From assembly GCF_034190915.1 (NCBI RefSeq), contig NW_026947484.1, positions 190,210,982 through 190,274,981 on the forward strand: a stretch of 64,000 bases of DNA. The letters are read 5' to 3'. Positions 1 through 12,730 of this stretch are shown here, in pieces; position 1 is the first letter of the stretch; the number at the start of each line of letters is the position of its first letter. The notes beneath the pieces were generated by a model, which saw only the letters and a program-made list of their open reading frames with translations, ran no database searches and had not been told where the DNA came from. Source of the DNA: Cavia porcellus (lineage: Eukaryota; Chordata; Mammalia; Rodentia; Caviidae). Made by a program: the position numbers and the translations under genes.

Positions 1-659
1 TAAGGCAGGGACCCAGTTTTTCTGATCAGTGTTCCCCTGTTAATTAGCCACAGAGGTGCACACTAGGACGAGCGAGTGAGAGATGAATTAGTGTGATTGA
101 TCCATGTGTCTGCACCTTCTCTTTCCTACTCTTCTAGCCAAGTGGTGGGGTTCTACCCCAGCATGGGGACTCTGGGTCTTGCCCCTAAAGAACATTTCCT
201 TTGTGGAGCCGCGGACCCTGTCAGTCAGTGGATTAGACCTTGTCGTGCTGCTGTACCCTCTGATCACTCAACAAGGAGCCACTCTTCACCTTCCTCCCTG
301 AGGGACAACCTGTTTGTCCTTGTTCACCGTTGAGGTTTTTAGTTCCAGTTACGGATCAAAGTTGGGCAGTAAGTATCACCTTGACTTTGCTTAAAAGAAA
401 GATTATCAAGCCCCCTAGAGGATGCAGGCCCTTTGCAGTGAAAACATGGGTCCTAAAAAGAGATTTTATCCATCATTAGCCATGCTTTGAGGAAAGCTTT
501 CATTCACATTTGCTGTGCTAAGAGCCAGCCACTTTTCGTTAAAATGTGTTTTTAATAATCTGAAGCCTCTGAGCCTAAGGCATATGTTGAGGGGGCATGA
601 GGTTATTAAAATGGGCATCTTGGAGTTAAAAGCCAAAACTTAGTTTACTCCACTCTTTG

Positions 660-1037
660 TGCTGTGGTGTGTATCTAGATGTCTCCCAAACTCCTCCCCT
701 CGTAGGCCAGGCTTTTGGTGGGTGATTGGATCATAGGGAAACTACATTCTACTTTTCAGTGGACTTTACTGATGAATTTATATAGCTAAATGCGCTCTCC
801 TCTGGGAGAGGCAGGTCACTGCGGACATCACCTTGAAGGGTGTGTCTCCTTCCCATGCTTCTCCCATCACCACTGGATTCCTCGTTGCCATGCGTAAATA
901 GCCTTTCCTCTGCCAAGCTGCTTCTCCTTTGGAGCCAGCCATCCACAGACTGACATTAGGGCCAACACAAACCTCTCCTCCTTTAACTGTAGGTGTTGGG
1001 TATTGTGTCTCCACAACAAGGAAAAGTGACTAAGATA
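660..1037 (+). repeat. MaLR-type solitary LTR (MLT1/MST/ORR1-like)
   Basis: It starts with a TGCTGTGGT-like 5' end followed by TGTCTCCCAAAC, and ends with CAACAAGGAAAAGTGACTAAGATA, the typical end of mammalian apparent LTR retrotransposon LTRs. No second LTR or internal sequence is next to it. The subfamily is not determinable by eye. Confidence 0.65.
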
Positions 1038-1342
1038 CTTCATTTCCTAAAGACTTTGGGTATGTGAACATGACATGAGATAGAAGTTGTTTGGAAATAA
1101 TCACCAAAGCAGAAGCTGTGGGTTCCATAACCGAAATGCAAAGCAGACAAGGTAAATCCTAACGTAGCCCACAGTCCTAGTTATTTGTATTTCCTGTCTC
1201 AGCTTCAGTTTCCCCATCTCCTTGGGGTTAATGTAAAACTCCTGGCTCAATATAGATACTCAGTAGGTGCTGCTTGTGAACAGGAGTAAGAGGATGGTCT
1301 ATGTGTGCCACATCTGCACCCCCTCTTTCTTCCTTTTGTTTT

Positions 1343-1486
1343 GTTTTTGAGACATGGTGTCTATCTACTGCAGGATGGCCTTGAACTCTCACATATGGTA
1401 ATCTAGGCTGGCCTTGAACTCAGAAAACCCTCCTGTCTCAGCCTCCCAAGTGTTAGGTTTAGAGGCATGCACCACCATACCTGACA
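1343..1486 (-). repeat. B1 SINE (antisense)
   Basis: On the + strand it reads TTTTTGAGACATGGTGTC, then two copies of GGCCTTGAACTC (the internal B1 duplication), CAGCCTCCCAAGTG, and GCATGCACCACCATACC. This is a B1 read backwards. It directly precedes a forward ID-type SINE. Confidence 0.8.
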
Positions 1487-1511
1487 TAACTTCCTTTTAA
1501 AAACTCACGTT

Positions 1512-1611
1512 GGGCTGAGAATTTAGCTCAGCAGCATAAGCACCAGCCTTGCAAATGCAAGGTCATGAGTTCAATCCCCAGTACCAAAAATTTAAAAAAT
1601 TAAAATAAAAA
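1512..1611 (+). repeat. ID-type tRNA-derived SINE with target duplication
   Basis: It begins GGGCTGAGAATTTAGCTCAG (A box region) and continues GAGTTCAATCCCCAGTACC (B box), with an A-rich tail. Flanking AAAAACTCACGT and AAAAACTCATGT form a target-site duplication with one mismatch. Confidence 0.85.
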
Positions 1612-1693
1612 CTCATGTCATCATTGCATTTTAAACAATTGGTGCTCTGGATAGGAAAATTCAGCCTACACATATGGCAAGTAAAAAATGAAG

Positions 1694-1850
1694 TCTGGCC
1701 AGCTGTGATGTGCATACTTACAATCTTAGCAGTCTAGGAAGTTTACTGACTTGGATCTTGTCTCAAAATTAAAACAAAACAAAGGTATAACTCAGTGCAA
1801 AGGACCTAGGTTCAGTTCCCAGCCCAGCACAAAGGAAAGGGAAAAAGCCT
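1694..1850 (+). repeat. Degraded B1-dID dimeric SINE
   Basis: An eroded B1 (GCCAGCTGTGATGTGCATAC ... TTGTCTCAAAATTAAAA) is followed by an ID-like half (GGTATAACTCAGTGCAAAGG, GGTTCAGTTCCCAGCCC). Confidence 0.6.
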
Positions 1851-3552
1851 TCCTGCAGAGACAAGGATCATTAATAATCTGTGCATGTTTAGTCCCTTGC
1901 CACTTGTTTGCAAAAGAAGAGATCTATATGTATCCATAAACACGTTTTTTCTTCATACTGCTGCCTTTCTTGCAGATCTTGCCCAAAGTCACTAGTCCTT
2001 GTGACTAGTTGTATAATGTGACCGCAGTACTGTGTATTCAAACATTCTATGCATAGTGAACATCCACGTGCATTTATTTTCGCATGTGAGTCTGGGTATT
2101 TTTAGGATTGGAACTTCAAGCCATACGATGTATAATTTTTGTTAGATCTAATACTTTACTTCTGACAAGGCCATCACCAGTTTATACTCCTTCCAGTAGT
2201 CTGTGAGTACAGTTCCTTTCCTGAGCAGACAAATGTTTTAAAAATATCTTTTCTGTGCTAAAATCTGAATTAGCAGAAGACTGTTTGTTTATCTCTCTGT
2301 AACCAATGTTTATATCATTCTTCAACCAATATTTTTGGAGCATCTGTGGAACCAGGTTCTGTGCTAGCAGTCACATGGGGTGTATCAAAATGGATTAGAT
2401 TTGAACTCTACTCTCAGAAGAAATGGTGTGGGTAGCGGCTGAGTGTGGAAATTGCTAGAAAGTGACAAGTTTTACGGCCCTGGGGAGGGGAGGAGTGGCC
2501 CAGGACACTGTTGATACCGTGTTTGAGCTCCTACATTGCCTCCCGCACACTGTGTTTACTATTCTGTGTCCCAAACTGCAGGGAACCGGGCTTTCTGAGT
2601 AAGCAGTGTTTGAAATTGAAACTGGGGCTCTGAGTGAGGCAGGCCAGTAGGAAGAGGCTGTCCCTGAGCGCAGGCTGCCTCTGCTTGTGATCCACAGTGC
2701 TTCTCGTCTCCTGTACCAGAAATGATGACTGCTCTCACCCAGTATCCAGTCTCTGCAGGACATCTCTTCAGGGCCTGTTACTGTGTTTTTCCATACACGC
2801 ACATCATCCTACCCGATTTTCTCTTCCAATAATTCTTGGGATGGCTACTTGGATGGTGTAGTGTGGAACAGCTGTTGGTAGGGAAGCGCGCCATAAGAAT
2901 ATGGGGAACAGCAGCAGCTTTCAGGCCCCCAGTTCTTGTGTGTAGCATCCCATACACACCTTCCACTTCCCCTTTCTTCTATAAAACAAAAAATACTGAG
3001 ACAGAGACAGAGAGAGTGCTGTGACACCAAGAAACACAAGATGTGACAGTACAGCTGGAAGAGCCAGCACAGTAGGAGCTGTGAAACTCCTTACTCAGTA
3101 ACTGCACTGATTTCCTCACCCTCTGACTTGGACAGATCTCTTCAATTCTGATTGTTCCCATTTCCTCTATTAAATGGGAGTGCAGGCTCTGCCTACCAGG
3201 ATCCTTCAGTAATCAGGTAGGCTAGAAGAACCAAATAATTCAAAGGGTTTTGTGTCTGTACACTGATATGTGGAATGAGAGAGTGTTACTCTTTGCCTTT
3301 TTTGTTAAATTTGGGTTGAATTTGGCAGGTGGTCACACACTCCTGGGCCAACTAGGTCCACACTGAGATCCTTGGGCTCACAGTAACTTTGCAATGGTTC
3401 TTGTATATCCTGCTTAAGGACTGTATGCCTAGTTTTTTGGGGTCAGGAAAAATGGTGCAAACCACACTGCCCCCATGATAGAGGTTTCCTTATACACCTC
3501 ATTCTGTTGATCTGCTGGAGGCAGGAACTGGTTTTGTTTTCATCATCTCCTT

Positions 3553-3728
3553 CTTTTGTGCTACTGGGTATTGAACTCAAGACCTTCATACTCAGCTACA
3601 TCCCCAGCCCCCACTCCTTTTTTCAAGATAGGGTCTCACTAAGTTGTCCAAGCCAGGCTTGAACTTCCAGTCTTTCTGCCTTAGCCTCCCAGAGTTCTAG
3701 TATTATAGATGTGCACCACCATACCCGG
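3553..3728 (-). repeat. B1-dID dimeric SINE (antisense)
   Basis: Read on the + strand: an inverted ID half (CTACTGGGTATTGAACTCAAG ... AGCTACATCCCCAGCCCC), then an inverted B1 (GATAGGGTCTCACTAAGTTG ... GATGTGCACCACCATACCC). In element orientation this is B1 5', ID 3'. Confidence 0.8.
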
Positions 3729-3971
3729 TTAGGAACTGGATTTCTTAAGAAGGGAACACACACAAGACCCACGTGCTCAAGAGTGAGAAAAATCATCATA
3801 GAGGCATGTGTCAGGTCACTGAGAGTTCTATAGAGAAACATAACCAGTAGGGCATGCAAATGCTTGTGTGTATGCATGTGTGTGTTTATTGCAAGATCTG
3901 CTAGTGTGTTGGCAAGCTGGAAGCCCAGAAAACCAGTGGTAGTTGAAGTCCTAGTCTAAAATCATGAGAAC

Positions 3972-4151
3972 ACTGGTGGGTGTGGTGGCACACCCCTGTA
4001 ATCCCAGCATTCAGGAGGCTGAGGCAGGAGGAGTGATGTAAATTTGAGTCCAGCCTAGACTATATAATAAGTTGAAGGTCAACCTAAACTACATAGCAAG
4101 ACACTATCTCAAAAAATAAAAATAAATTAAAAAACTTTAATAAAAATAAAA
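3972..4151 (+). repeat. B1 SINE with A-rich tail
   Basis: It reads TGGGTGTGGTGGCACACCCC, TGTAATCCCAGCATTCAGGAGG, then two tandem versions of the GTCCAGCCTAGACTATATA unit and an AAAATAAAAATAAATT-type tail. The internal duplication is the rodent B1 hallmark. Confidence 0.85.
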
Positions 4152-4674
4152 GTATGAGAGCCAAAGGCAGAAAGAAAGTTGATGTCACAGTGCAAAGGCA
4201 GCCAGGCAGAATTCTTTCTCTCTTATTCAGGGCAGGATTGACATTTTTGTTCTATGCAGGCTGTTGGTTAATCAGATGAAGCCCATCTTTTGGATAAGGG
4301 GCCATCAGTCTGCTTTATTTTGTTTACCCATGAATGTTGATATTATCCAAAAATAGGGCCACTAACTATCCAGAATAAATTTTGACCAAATAACCTGGGC
4401 ACAGCCAAGTTAACTTACACAGTGAAGTGTCCCAGACTGGGAGAGCATAGCTCTGATTGCCTTGGAGCTTCTCACTAGGCAGGGTTCTCCTTGTTGAATG
4501 TATGGATGACTTTTGGAAGAGTTTGCTGGAGGTGGTTAGGACACCAAGATCAGTGGCCCAGACATTGGCAGGTTATGTGCTCTTGTATATTTCCCCTTCC
4601 TTCTTCAAATGTGGGAGCTCAGCACTAGAACAGAAGTGCTGTGTGACTGTCTGCTCTCCATAGAATCACGCAAA

Positions 4675-4815
4675 GGGACTCAAGTCAGAAAGAACCTCGA
4701 GATCATCTGGCTCAACCCCTCTTGCCTCATCTGGGAGGAATCTTGGCCCCAGTGGATTGGACAGTTAGCCAAGGTCACACAGCTGGTAAGCAGAGAACCA
4801 GGCTGGTCCCGGGCC
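4675..4815 (+). repeat. Ancient SINE fragment (MIR-like)
   Basis: CCTCGAGATCATCTGGCTCAACCCC and CCAAGGTCACACAGCTGGTAAG are phrases common to old mammalian SINEs of the MIR group. It is degraded, and the exact family is uncertain. Confidence 0.5.
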
Positions 4816-5582
4816 AGCAGCTCATCACCACTACCCAGACGGCCAAGTTGTCTCTTAGTCCCTAGAGGGATTAGTTCTTCACTTGAAGAGGTTCCAGAGA
4901 GAGGAAGACTGGTTAGAGAGCTCCCCAGATCTCAGCAGGTTGCTTTTGCTTTGGCAGCTGCACTGGGTAGGTGACATGATGCCAGCCCAGCAGCACCCGG
5001 TGAGGCAGCAGTTTGTTGACCAGCTCCAAGTATATAGGTGGACTTTGACCAGTATGGCGGAGAGACCTTAGGACAGGTGAGCAGGTCCATCATCAGGTCT
5101 ATGTGGAGGAAGAAATGCCTGAAGGAGGGAGGGCCCTGGCCGTGTCCTGGGAGGGTGGTACCCTGCATCTGCTGCTCGCCTACAATTTCTGGCAAAATGC
5201 CAACCAGACTTGGACCAGCAGTGTGTGTCAGCTGCCACTGTGCAACATTTAAAGCATGTTGGCTATTTCCCTGATGGACAGCTCCCGCCTCCGGATACTG
5301 CCCTTTGCTTTCCTAACAGACTGGCTGCAATGCTGCCTGTGGGACCTGCTTATGAGCCTTATCAGATAAACCCCAGGGCCAAGAGGGACCCCCTAAGGTG
5401 ACCCAATACTCTGATAAGCAAACTGTTGACCAGAGGCAGAAAGTGACTTGCCTGGTGTCATTCAGCTCTATGGGCCAGGACCACCTAAGGCTTGCTTCCC
5501 TTGCTGACCTGCTTTGTACATGTTCTTTTTTGTACCTAGTAAATGAAGGGGGCACCAACTTGGGTTGGAAAGGTGGAATTGA

Positions 5583-5745
5583 GGGCAGCTTGATTGAGAG
5601 CATGGGCTTTGGAACCAGGCTGCCCCTCTCTACTAACTTGCTTTGTGGCCATCCATAAAATGACAGTGCCATCTCTTACAGTTGTCATGGTAACTAAAGG
5701 AGACACCAGATGTGTGATGCACTTAGCACAGTTCAGGCTCTCAGT
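5583..5745 (+). repeat. MIR fragment
   Basis: GAGAGCATGGGCTTTGGAACCAGGCTGCC followed by CTAACTTGCTTTGTGGCC and CCATAAAATGACAG matches the order of MIR core and 3' features. Confidence 0.6.
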
Positions 5746-8700
5746 GGTTCCTAGAGTGTTTGTGACCAGTAACTGGGGATCCAGTTTTTTGCCCCTGCCC
5801 CGCCTTCTCCCCCATGTAGGCTGTGGACTTCATCTCAGTAGGTGGGGACCCATGGTGTCACAGCTCCTCCAAGGCTTGCTCTGAGATTCCGTGAGACATG
5901 GAAATGGAAATGGATGGCAAGGGTGAAGCTCCTGGAATGAGGGGTACAGCTGTGACTGTTCTGCATGAATCACCCCCACTCCCGTGGCTTTATCACATTA
6001 GAGTGTGGCCCCAGGCCCCTCTGGAAGCTAAGGCCTTACTGTGCCTAGCAGAATGGAAGATTGCATCAGTGGCGTGCCCTGCCTCCCTCCCCTCAAGTAC
6101 AGTCTGTCAATATTCAGAAGATAAGGCTGAATGCATGGGTCACTATAGAATAGAGGCTGCGGGAAGTCTCTTCTGTGCCCTGGCCTCTGTCTACAATGTG
6201 GGGAATCAGTGGGCACCTATCCTCCCAGGGCTGCCCTAAGGATGCTGGTGGCACCCTACACCCAGCCTGCCGCAGTCTCTCATTCTGGGTGGGGAGGAAT
6301 GCAGCATCTCCACATTTGGAAGCTGTTGACATGAGCCTGTTTTTGTCTCTGGGACCCTAAGCATCTTCTGTCTACCCCTTGAGAAGATGGAGCCCTTGTT
6401 ATTTGGAGGATCCAACCTTGGGATTATTGATGGCTGAATACCACATCCTAGTGTTTCTTTCCAAGGATTTGTGTGTGTTAGGACACAGACCCCACAAAGG
6501 TAGTTGGCTGCCTTTTCCAAGTTCTTGCCTATCGAAGTCTTCATGTATGCCTTGTCGTGGCCTTGCAGGCCCCCTCCACTCATTATCTGGCACCTCTTTT
6601 TGTAGCCGCTTCCCATCCACTCCCTGGTGTAACTTCATGAGCACCAGGTTAAGGGCGAAGCGAACTCTCTGATTCTACCTCACGATGCCCCAGCTTTTTC
6701 TTCACTACCCAGCAGTGCTTGTGCTTATGCTGCCCAGTTGCTTCTCCTGGCAACGTCAGCCTCACCTGTCCAATCCTTCCCATTTTTCTTAGGTAATAGT
6801 TTTCTGGGCCCTTGATTCCATATAACAAAAGATAGGTCCCTTGGCTTCCTTAACGCTCAAAGGCTCTCCTTACACAGGGACTTTAGATTATATTAAATAC
6901 CATCTATTTTTTCAGGTTTTCAGAACTTTTGGGTCTGGATTCAGTATCTTTCTCTGCACCTATCTGAGCTTCAGGTTCTGTAAGATAAAACATAATACAG
7001 TATTTGGAATACTTGGGGCCAAAAACGTTTAGGATTTCAGATTTTTTTGGCTTTGAGGACATTTACATATAAATAATGAGGTACATTGGGGTTGAGATTA
7101 AGATTTAAGTGTGAAATTCATATATGTTTCATATATACCTCTTATCCATAGCCTGCAGTTGGTATATACAGTATTTTAGTGTGTCTACATTTTGACTGTG
7201 ACCTGTCACACTAAGCCAGGTAGAGATTTTCCACTTGTAGTATCCTACCAGTTCTTAGAAAGTTAACTCAGTGCTTATAGATGATGTCGTCCTGATTCTC
7301 CTGCTGAACTGTGAGTTCACTGAGGACCAGCAGCCTTGTCTGACACCTTATACTCACCCAACAACTGGCCCAGGGTCCAGCACAGCACATACTATGGACT
7401 CCATCAGTGTTTGAGGAAGAGAAGCAGGCAGGATCCCTGCTGCCTACAAATTTATTTCTTAGAGTTGACCTGGAATCAGAAAGCTGAGGAAGTGGCTTCT
7501 GCAAAGGGAAACCCATTTGCCGCTCCCTCAGCCCCTGGAGCTGGCCTCAGTGGGTCTCCATGGGGGATGCCGCCGGAGTGGGACGGGCTGCCACCCAGCG
7601 GCCTCCGCACGCACGTGAAGGCAGCCACTGGAAGATGCGGAGTGACGGGCTGGCTGAAGGACACAGCAGTAATGGCACAGAGCACCTGTGAGCTCCTGGG
7701 ACAAAGCCCACATGGCTTTCTAAATCATAATGAAAGCACATTTCTTGTCATCAGGTACACAGGCTCTGTCTGCCTTCTGGTACATTAGGCCAGAGGAGCT
7801 TATGAGAAGGTGTCTTCCCTGCAAATGACGGGCCAAGAACAAGTCCAGCTTCCTGACTCCAGACCTGGTCTTTCTTCACCCTCAGGCTGAGCACAAAACA
7901 GCAAGCAGCACATATTTGCTGAGTAACAATAGGCACAATAGTAGTAGACTGCCAGGCACTGACCCGCTAAGGGGACCATTGTTCTACACCCTGCCTCTGC
8001 AGAGCACACCCTGGGCTCACACCTGGAAAAGAGATTGCAGAGAAAGTCCACTGTGACAGTGCCAGAAGCTGACCTGGCTGGAGGAAGTGGGGCACCCTGT
8101 CTGTAGCTGCCCTGTCTTGTGAAGGCAAGCTGCACCTACCCAAAAAGACTCCCGCCGCTTGAGCCTGCAGACCTGCACTCTCCAGGACACCTGAACACCA
8201 GATACCAAAGAAGCCTCCACGCAGAGGAAAGGTCTTTCTCCAGCAGATGCTCGAACAATTCAGATGGGGAGAAAACCCTCTCCCCTTTGATGTGGTTTTG
8301 TCTGAGTGTCTAATTAGGGACAGCACCTACTACTCATGGGGTACTCAATCCTTGGTCTGAGGTACTGGATGTGCGTGTGGCTTCTTTGACACCTCAGCAA
8401 GTCTGCCCAAAACAAGACACATAGGTAAGAGAAATATCAGTGTTAAGAAAGCCAAGATGTGCCCTAGTTCAGGAATTAGGATCTTTAGGCCTTTTCCCTA
8501 CTGCACTTTCTTCCCTTCTGCAGGCCTGTTTGCACGTTTATGAAATGTGGTGATTAGCTACAGTTGAGTCCTTCCCTGGATGTTTCATGTTATAGGTGCT
8601 GATCCAGGGATCAGCTCCCATGGGAGGGGTGGTGGGACAGACACACTATTAGAGTGCCAGTGCAGCAACTGACATCAGAAGTTGTTACAAGCCCATATGA

Positions 8701-10329
8701 TGCATTAAAAAAAAAAAAAAATAGAAGTTGTACACCCAAAGATACAGAAATAGAAATGTACACCCATTTCCAACACAGAGCTGTCCTGTCCAGTTTGAGT
8801 AAGTAGGCCTCTGAGACTCGGGCAAGAGCCAGTTTCAGAGGAAGAGTATTCTTGGAGGTGGAGTTCCAGGAAAGCCCTTGAGGTGGTAATTGACATTTAC
8901 ACTTGGTGTATGTGTTGGATTCATTTCATCTTTCTATGGTGGCCACGATTGTCTGCCCCTCCGTACATGAAGAAACAGGCACCTTGCCCCAAGTAGAGCA
9001 GGCACTGGAGATGGCTTCGGCTCAGGCCATATTTCAGCCCCCACCCGATGCTGTGTACTTGTCAAATCCTGGACTTCAGACTCTTCCTCCCTCCAGGTGT
9101 CGTTGCGGGGCAGTGCCGGGCTATGCTAGGTGCGTTGTTCCAGTAATACGATCCCTTCTGACCAAAGGCTGGATGGAACTCTTGAGTTTCAGTGACCTGC
9201 AGTCCTGGCATGCTGGGCATGGGCTCTCTGGTGCTGTGTAGCCATGTAAGGGAGAGGTCAGATGGTTGGGATGCTGATGGCACAGCCAGGTATGCCCACC
9301 ACTGGTAAAATAGAGGTTTCTTAGGCTGTATGTGATAGCAGCACTTAGCGTGACAGCTCCCTACTGAGTTCTACCACTCTATGATTTGGCAGCTCCCCTG
9401 GGTTCCCAGACAAGCCTGACTGGGAGGGGCCTGTAGGCAGGATCTGTCATTTCTAGTGAAACTCTTACATGTCTGTGCCACCTTGTCTTTACCCACCCAG
9501 CTTCACCCTGCCCAGAGACTCTGGGCAGCTCTCTCTGTTCTCTGGGGGTACTTCCTATTAGTATGCTAAGTCAACCAGAAACCCATTTTCCCTGGCTCCA
9601 GCTTCAGCTCCTATTGGCCTCGTATAAGACCTCCATCCCTCTGGGAAGCCTGTGTATGCCCCCTGCTTCCAGTCCACTGGGCATTGAGTTTGTCTGCAAC
9701 CATCCTCTGCCCATTTCCTTTGTTGTTCCACTGTGCTGTGACCTTATGTCTAAATTCTTAAAGGCTCCTCTGGTTCCCATTGCTGCAATCCGCCCCCTCA
9801 TTCTTGGGTTGTGATATGAAATCTGCTCCCACTAAGGAGCGCGGGTCAGGGCCTTTAACCGTCTCTCCCTGAGGGTCTCACGTCCCACCTGCCCTGCCAC
9901 CAGTCTCCTCTCGTACATTCAGTAGACACTTGATTGAGTATGAGGACAGGTGGTTGCCAGCATTGCCAGAGACTGAAGCCAAGCCTCTTTCTTTTGTCCC
10001 TGAAGGGTAGGTTAAAAGGTAAAGACAAGATTTGTTTTCTTCTGGTCTTCTCGCTGATAAAAAAATAATTTGCCACCAGGTGCCATGTATTTTTTTCACT
10101 TACAAGTGTGTCCATCTACTTTCAAAATATGAAATCTGTCCATAATAAAAAGAAATGTTTATAATAAACCTGTTATAATATAAATCAGAATCTATATAGA
10201 AGGAAAGGTGAGTGAATTTACCAGTTACCTAAGAACAAAATTGCTTAGGTTGAACATCAGAATTAACTCTGAGCTTCCTAGAAGCCAAAGCCAAAAACAA
10301 AAAATAAAATATAAATACAAGCATACAAT

Positions 10330-11179
10330 AGAAATTCATTCATGTGGAAGCAAACAATGGTATAGCTATGTTGGAAGACGGATTGGCAATTTTTTATAAA
10401 ACTAAACATCAGATTCAATTCAGGACGTTGCATATAAACTTACTCTTAGATGATCTACCAGTCTTACTACCCAGTACTTACACAAAGAAGTGAAATGTGT
10501 GTTCATACAAAAATGTACACATGAGTATTTACAACAGCTTTATTTATAATTGCCAATAACTAGAAGCAACCAAGACATCCTTGAGTAGATGAATGGATAA
10601 CTGTGGTATGTCCAGACAATAGAATATTGCTGAAATATTAAAAATAAGCAAGCTGTTGAGAAAAGGGGAAACTAAAATCGTTTTACTTAGAGAAGCCAAT
10701 CTGAAAAGTTTACATACTGATGATGGCAACTATATGACACTGCAGAAAAGGAAAAGATAGGGAGGAGACAGGATAGGGATCATTGGTGGCCAGAGATTTG
10801 GAGGAAAGCAGTAAGGAGCAGAGTGCGGAGGATTTTGAGGACTTGAAAACAGCCTGTGTGGCACTGTGATGGTGGATACGTGTCACTGTGTTTGTGTTTT
10901 GTTTTGGGTTTTTGTCACTATATGTTTGCCATAGGATGTGCAACACCGAGAGTGCTTCCTAAGGGCAAGTGTGGACTTGAGGTGGCTATGGTGTGTCAGT
11001 CTAGGTTCCTCAGTCGTAACAAACGTACCAGAACTGATGGGGTATGTGGATATGGAATAGGAAAGGCTGTGCATGTCTGGGGGTAGGGTTTTGTGGGGTC
11101 CCTCTCTACCTTCCAGTTTTGCTGTGAACCTAAAATTGCTTTAGACTATAAAGTCGATCAAAAAATAAAAATAAAAAAG
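10330..11179 (+). mobile_element. Ancient L1 (L1M-type) 3' end
   Basis: About 850 bases follow the familiar L1M 3' layout: CAGCTTTATTTATAATTGCC, AGCAACCAAGACATCCTTGAG, GATGAATGGATAACTGTGG, then AGAAGCCAATCTGAAAAG, CTATATGACACTGCAGAAAAGG, GTGTGTCAGTCTAGGTTC, TTTTGCTGTGAACCTAAAAT, and an A-rich tail near 11160-11179. It is 5'-truncated and contains many substitutions and stops, so it cannot code for active L1 proteins. The family boundary was judged by eye. Confidence 0.8.
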
Positions 11180-12239
11180 GCAGAGTTGCTAAGTACAGGA
11201 GCAAAATGCAGCTTGTCTGTAAACTGGGGCTAGCAGGGGTAAGGAAATGTCTGTAAGCCTCTTTCCTACTATCCCCATCCCCTTTACATAGGCCTGTCCT
11301 GGGCCCGGACGAAGATTATTCTCTGAGCTCTTGTCGCCAGCCCTTGTCTCCTCCATATTCCCACATGCAGGGCTCCTTGCAGCCTTGGTCTGTGAGCAGC
11401 ACATCTGCCAGCCTTCTGGCAGCAATGCCCAGGCAAATTCTTAGGATCCCTTCCAGCTTTAACATTCGACTGTAAAGAAGGTGCTTCCTTTTCCTGTTCT
11501 TTCTCTTATATTTAGTTCCACTTGAAAACCTTTCTGCTTGAGGTCAACAGAAATCCCCACCCTGTCAATTTAATGTTTCTGCTTGCTGCCTAAAAGGCAT
11601 GAAATCACAGCCTGCCACCCAGTATTAGAGGTCATTCTCCATGAATGTGTATACGGGGATGTCCAGATAGCTTATGACTTAAAACATACGTCCCCTATTA
11701 GATCAGTCTCGGGACTGGTAGGTCTGGCTAATAAGGAGCATGGGTGTGGACATCAGGCAGGAAACAGCCCTGCCTTGCAAGCTATCCTCACACGGTGGTC
11801 CTAGACTTGCTGGGTCTTGGTGAAACTGTCCAGCAGAAGAGCTGCTGTCTAAATGAGCCTTCCCTAGAGTCAGCCCGCTGCTGCCGACACATGCACAGAC
11901 CCTGGAGACACAACCTGCTGAGCATCGGATTTATTTCCACGTTTCTGTCTTAATTACATCTTTACTAGCACCCTTATTCATTATTTATAACAACTTTCCA
12001 AAATAATTATGCAATAATCTCTTCCCTTCTACCCAATAGCCTTTTACCTTCCCATATTGGCTTTCAGCTTTTTATTTATATGTAGCTATACTTAGGACAT
12101 TGCTGCTGATGGCGTTTAGATACTGTGGGCAAAATGTGTGATGCTGGTTTTTGAACAATTCCCCAGCAAGGAATAGGATTCCCTTTGGGGTGTTGTTCAC
12201 GTTGCCCACAGCTGTTTAGGAAGCTTGAATTACACACTT

Positions 12240-12420
12240 ATAACCTCAACACATAAACAGGTTTATGTTTTACTTTTTTGTTTAGCATAATTTCATGCAT
12301 GCTTTCCTGTGTGGCTATATTATTTTCCAATTTATCATTTTAATGACTGCTTAATATTCCATCCAGTTAATGTGCCATAATTTACTTAACTGTTCTTTGT
12401 TGTTAGGCCTTAATGAAAAT
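12240..12420. repeat. Possible old L1-derived fragment
   Basis: AATATTCCATCCAGTTAATGTGCC and TTTACTTAACTGTTC resemble the inverted form of an L1 3'-region motif. It is heavily degraded, and I cannot set its limits. Confidence 0.35.
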
Positions 12421-12469
12421 TTGAATCTACCATGTAATACGGAAGGGGGTTTGTTTTAGTGATTATCAT

Positions 12470-12730
12470 TATGACATCCGCTGCTTTAACTGCATGCCAT
12501 TACAAAGACAGCTTTGGTAAGGCACAGATGCTTCTGGAACAATAAATTGTGCGTGAAAGATGCAGCACAAGTCCCTCTGACTTAATAGCTAATCTGCTCA
12601 TAGCACGTGTTTTCCCTTCAGCCTGGTATTTGTGTAGAATACCTGTCTCTGATGAATACAGTCTAATACTCAGTATGTGCATTTGGCATTTTACTTTATT
12701 GCTGGCATCAGAGACTTTCATAAATCAACT
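12470..12730. promoter_or_regulatory. Candidate conserved non-coding block (intron)
   Basis: Unique-looking, AT-rich sequence without recognisable repeats, located between an old L1-like piece and ordinary intron. Evidence is compositional only; regulatory function is inference. Confidence 0.25.

Noticed and set aside
7560..7630. Small CpG-rich patch as a promoter island
   Set aside because: Only about 70 bases, with no sustained CpG density around it.
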